44,374 bases of DNA from DAOTEJ01 sp035454085 (GTDB taxonomy: Bacteria; Pseudomonadota; Gammaproteobacteria; Burkholderiales; Burkholderiaceae_F). The DNA lies in NCBI GenBank assembly GCA_035454085.1, contig DAOTEJ010000015.1, positions 1-44,374 of the forward strand. Reading direction: 5' to 3'. The notes under the pieces are model-generated. The model saw only the letters and a list, made by a program, of their open reading frames with translations, made no database searches and was not told where the DNA came from. The position numbers and the translations under genes are program-made. Position 1 is the stretch's first letter, and each line of letters begins with the position of its first letter. Of this stretch, positions 43,827-44,374 are shown one piece after another.

Positions 43827-44374
43827 ATGCCAGTCGACATCACCGCCCTCATCACCCTGCACCGGGAAGGCTGCCTGGCGCAGCCCACCCTGCGGTCCTT
43901 GCAGCATGCCGCGGACCACGCTCGTGCCGAGGGCCTGAAGGTCGAGATCCTGGTCGTGCTCGACAAGGCCGACCCTGAGACCCGGCGCGTGGCCCAGACC
44001 TTTGCTCTACGCCATGCCGATGTGCGTCTGCACGAAGTACAGGTGGGTGACCTCTCGCTCGCTCGCAACGCGGGCGTGGCCGAAGGTCGTGGCCGCTTTC
44101 TGGCCACGCACGACGGCGACGATCTGTACTCCAGCAATTGGCTGCTCGCCTCGGCCCAATTGCTGGGTACCCAGCGCCGGCCCACCATCCTGCACCCGGA
44201 GCTGATGGTCTGCTTCGATCAGGCAACGGCCTACTACTGGCAGTTTGACCAGACCGACGAACAACGCTATCGCCCTCACGCGGCGCTGATGGTCAACTAC
44301 TGGAACGCGTGCAGCTTTGCCGAACGGCGCACCTACCTGGAGCATCCCTATCAGGTCGCGCGCGTTGGGGAGGC
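43827..44374 (+). CDS. Family 2 glycosyltransferase (N-terminal part; runs off window)
   Basis: 182 residues of a GT-A fold glycosyltransferase are present and the frame is open at the window end. The start M-P-V-D-I-T-A-L-I-T-L-H-R-E-G is followed by L-V-V-L-D-K-A-D-P-E-T, S-L-A-R-N-A-G-V-A-E-G-R-G-R-F and the nucleotide-sugar motif T-H-D-G-D-D-L-Y (D-x-D near residues 95-97). No membrane segment or signal peptide is visible. It lies 114 bases after manC on the same strand and may use the GDP-sugars made here, but donor and acceptor cannot be deduced. Confidence 0.85.
   Translation, partial: MPVDITALITLHREGCLAQPTLRSLQHAADHARAEGLKVEILVVLDKADPETRRVAQTFALRHADVRLHEVQVGDLSLARNAGVAEGRGRFLATHDGDDLYSSNWLLASAQLLGTQRRPTILHPELMVCFDQATAYYWQFDQTDEQRYRPHAALMVNYWNACSFAERRTYLEHPYQVARVGE

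Overview
The window is chromosomal, very GC-rich and tightly packed, with short intergenic gaps and many ATGA or TGATG gene overlaps. The gene order (dusB-fis-purH; lptD-surA-pdxA-ksgA; miaB-phoH-ybeY-corC-lnt-glyQ-glyS; pcm-like, rhodanese, tolC, waaA, waaC) and the protein sequences point to a betaproteobacterium, most likely Burkholderiales. This is inferred from family knowledge and no search was run. I see no prophage, insertion sequence, CRISPR array or plasmid gene. Almost everything is core housekeeping or cell-envelope biology.

Layout. 1-1116 (minus): start of thiC behind a TPP riboswitch. 1195-2049 (plus): a MaoC-like hydratase. 2075-5958 (minus): a YeeE/TsuA-type thiosulfate transporter, then tolB-pal-cpoB, which lacks tolQRA upstream. 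6101-11979 (minus): amgK-murU-ubiH-dusB-fis-purH, joining peptidoglycan recycling, ubiquinone synthesis, tRNA dihydrouridylation, a nucleoid protein and purine synthesis. 12044-18387 (plus): lptD-surA-pdxA-rsmA, a small conserved protein and an HNH nuclease. 18424-26394 (minus): gloA, an internally duplicated DNA-binding protein, a YgjP-type metallopeptidase, plsC, glyS, glyQ and lnt. 26449-31215 (minus): corC, ybeY, phoH and miaB, interrupted by a plus-strand lipoprotein gene at 27532-28341. 31347-31865: a small exported protein directly behind a tRNA with anticodon CAU and a clear sigma70 promoter. 31957-32787 (minus): thiD. 32820-36306 (plus): a TetR regulator with a palindrome-rich promoter, a PCMT-like methyltransferase, a rhodanese and a TolC. 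36287-38565 (minus): waaA and waaC. 38672-43712: phosphomannomutase, RMD-type reductase and gmd (minus) diverging from manC (plus). 43827-end: a truncated GT2 glycosyltransferase.

Function. Outer-membrane biogenesis dominates: LptD and SurA (LPS and OMP assembly), Tol-Pal/CpoB, Lnt and two lipoproteins, PlsC, WaaA and WaaC (LPS inner core), and TolC. The last five kb encode what is needed to make GDP-mannose and convert it through GDP-4-keto-6-deoxymannose to what is probably GDP-D-rhamnose, with a glycosyltransferase alongside; this suggests the edge of a surface-polysaccharide locus. Thiamine genes occur at two places (thiC, thiD). No gap between genes exceeds about 300 bases.

I found no clearly new multi-gene system. 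The points most worth a second look are the internally duplicated regulator with a possible ATT start, the inverted rhombotarget-like lipoprotein gene inside the ybeZYX-lnt operon, the tRNA-coupled exported protein, the palindromes in the tetR promoter, the PCMT-like protein lacking the usual motif, and the possible leaderless start of tolB.
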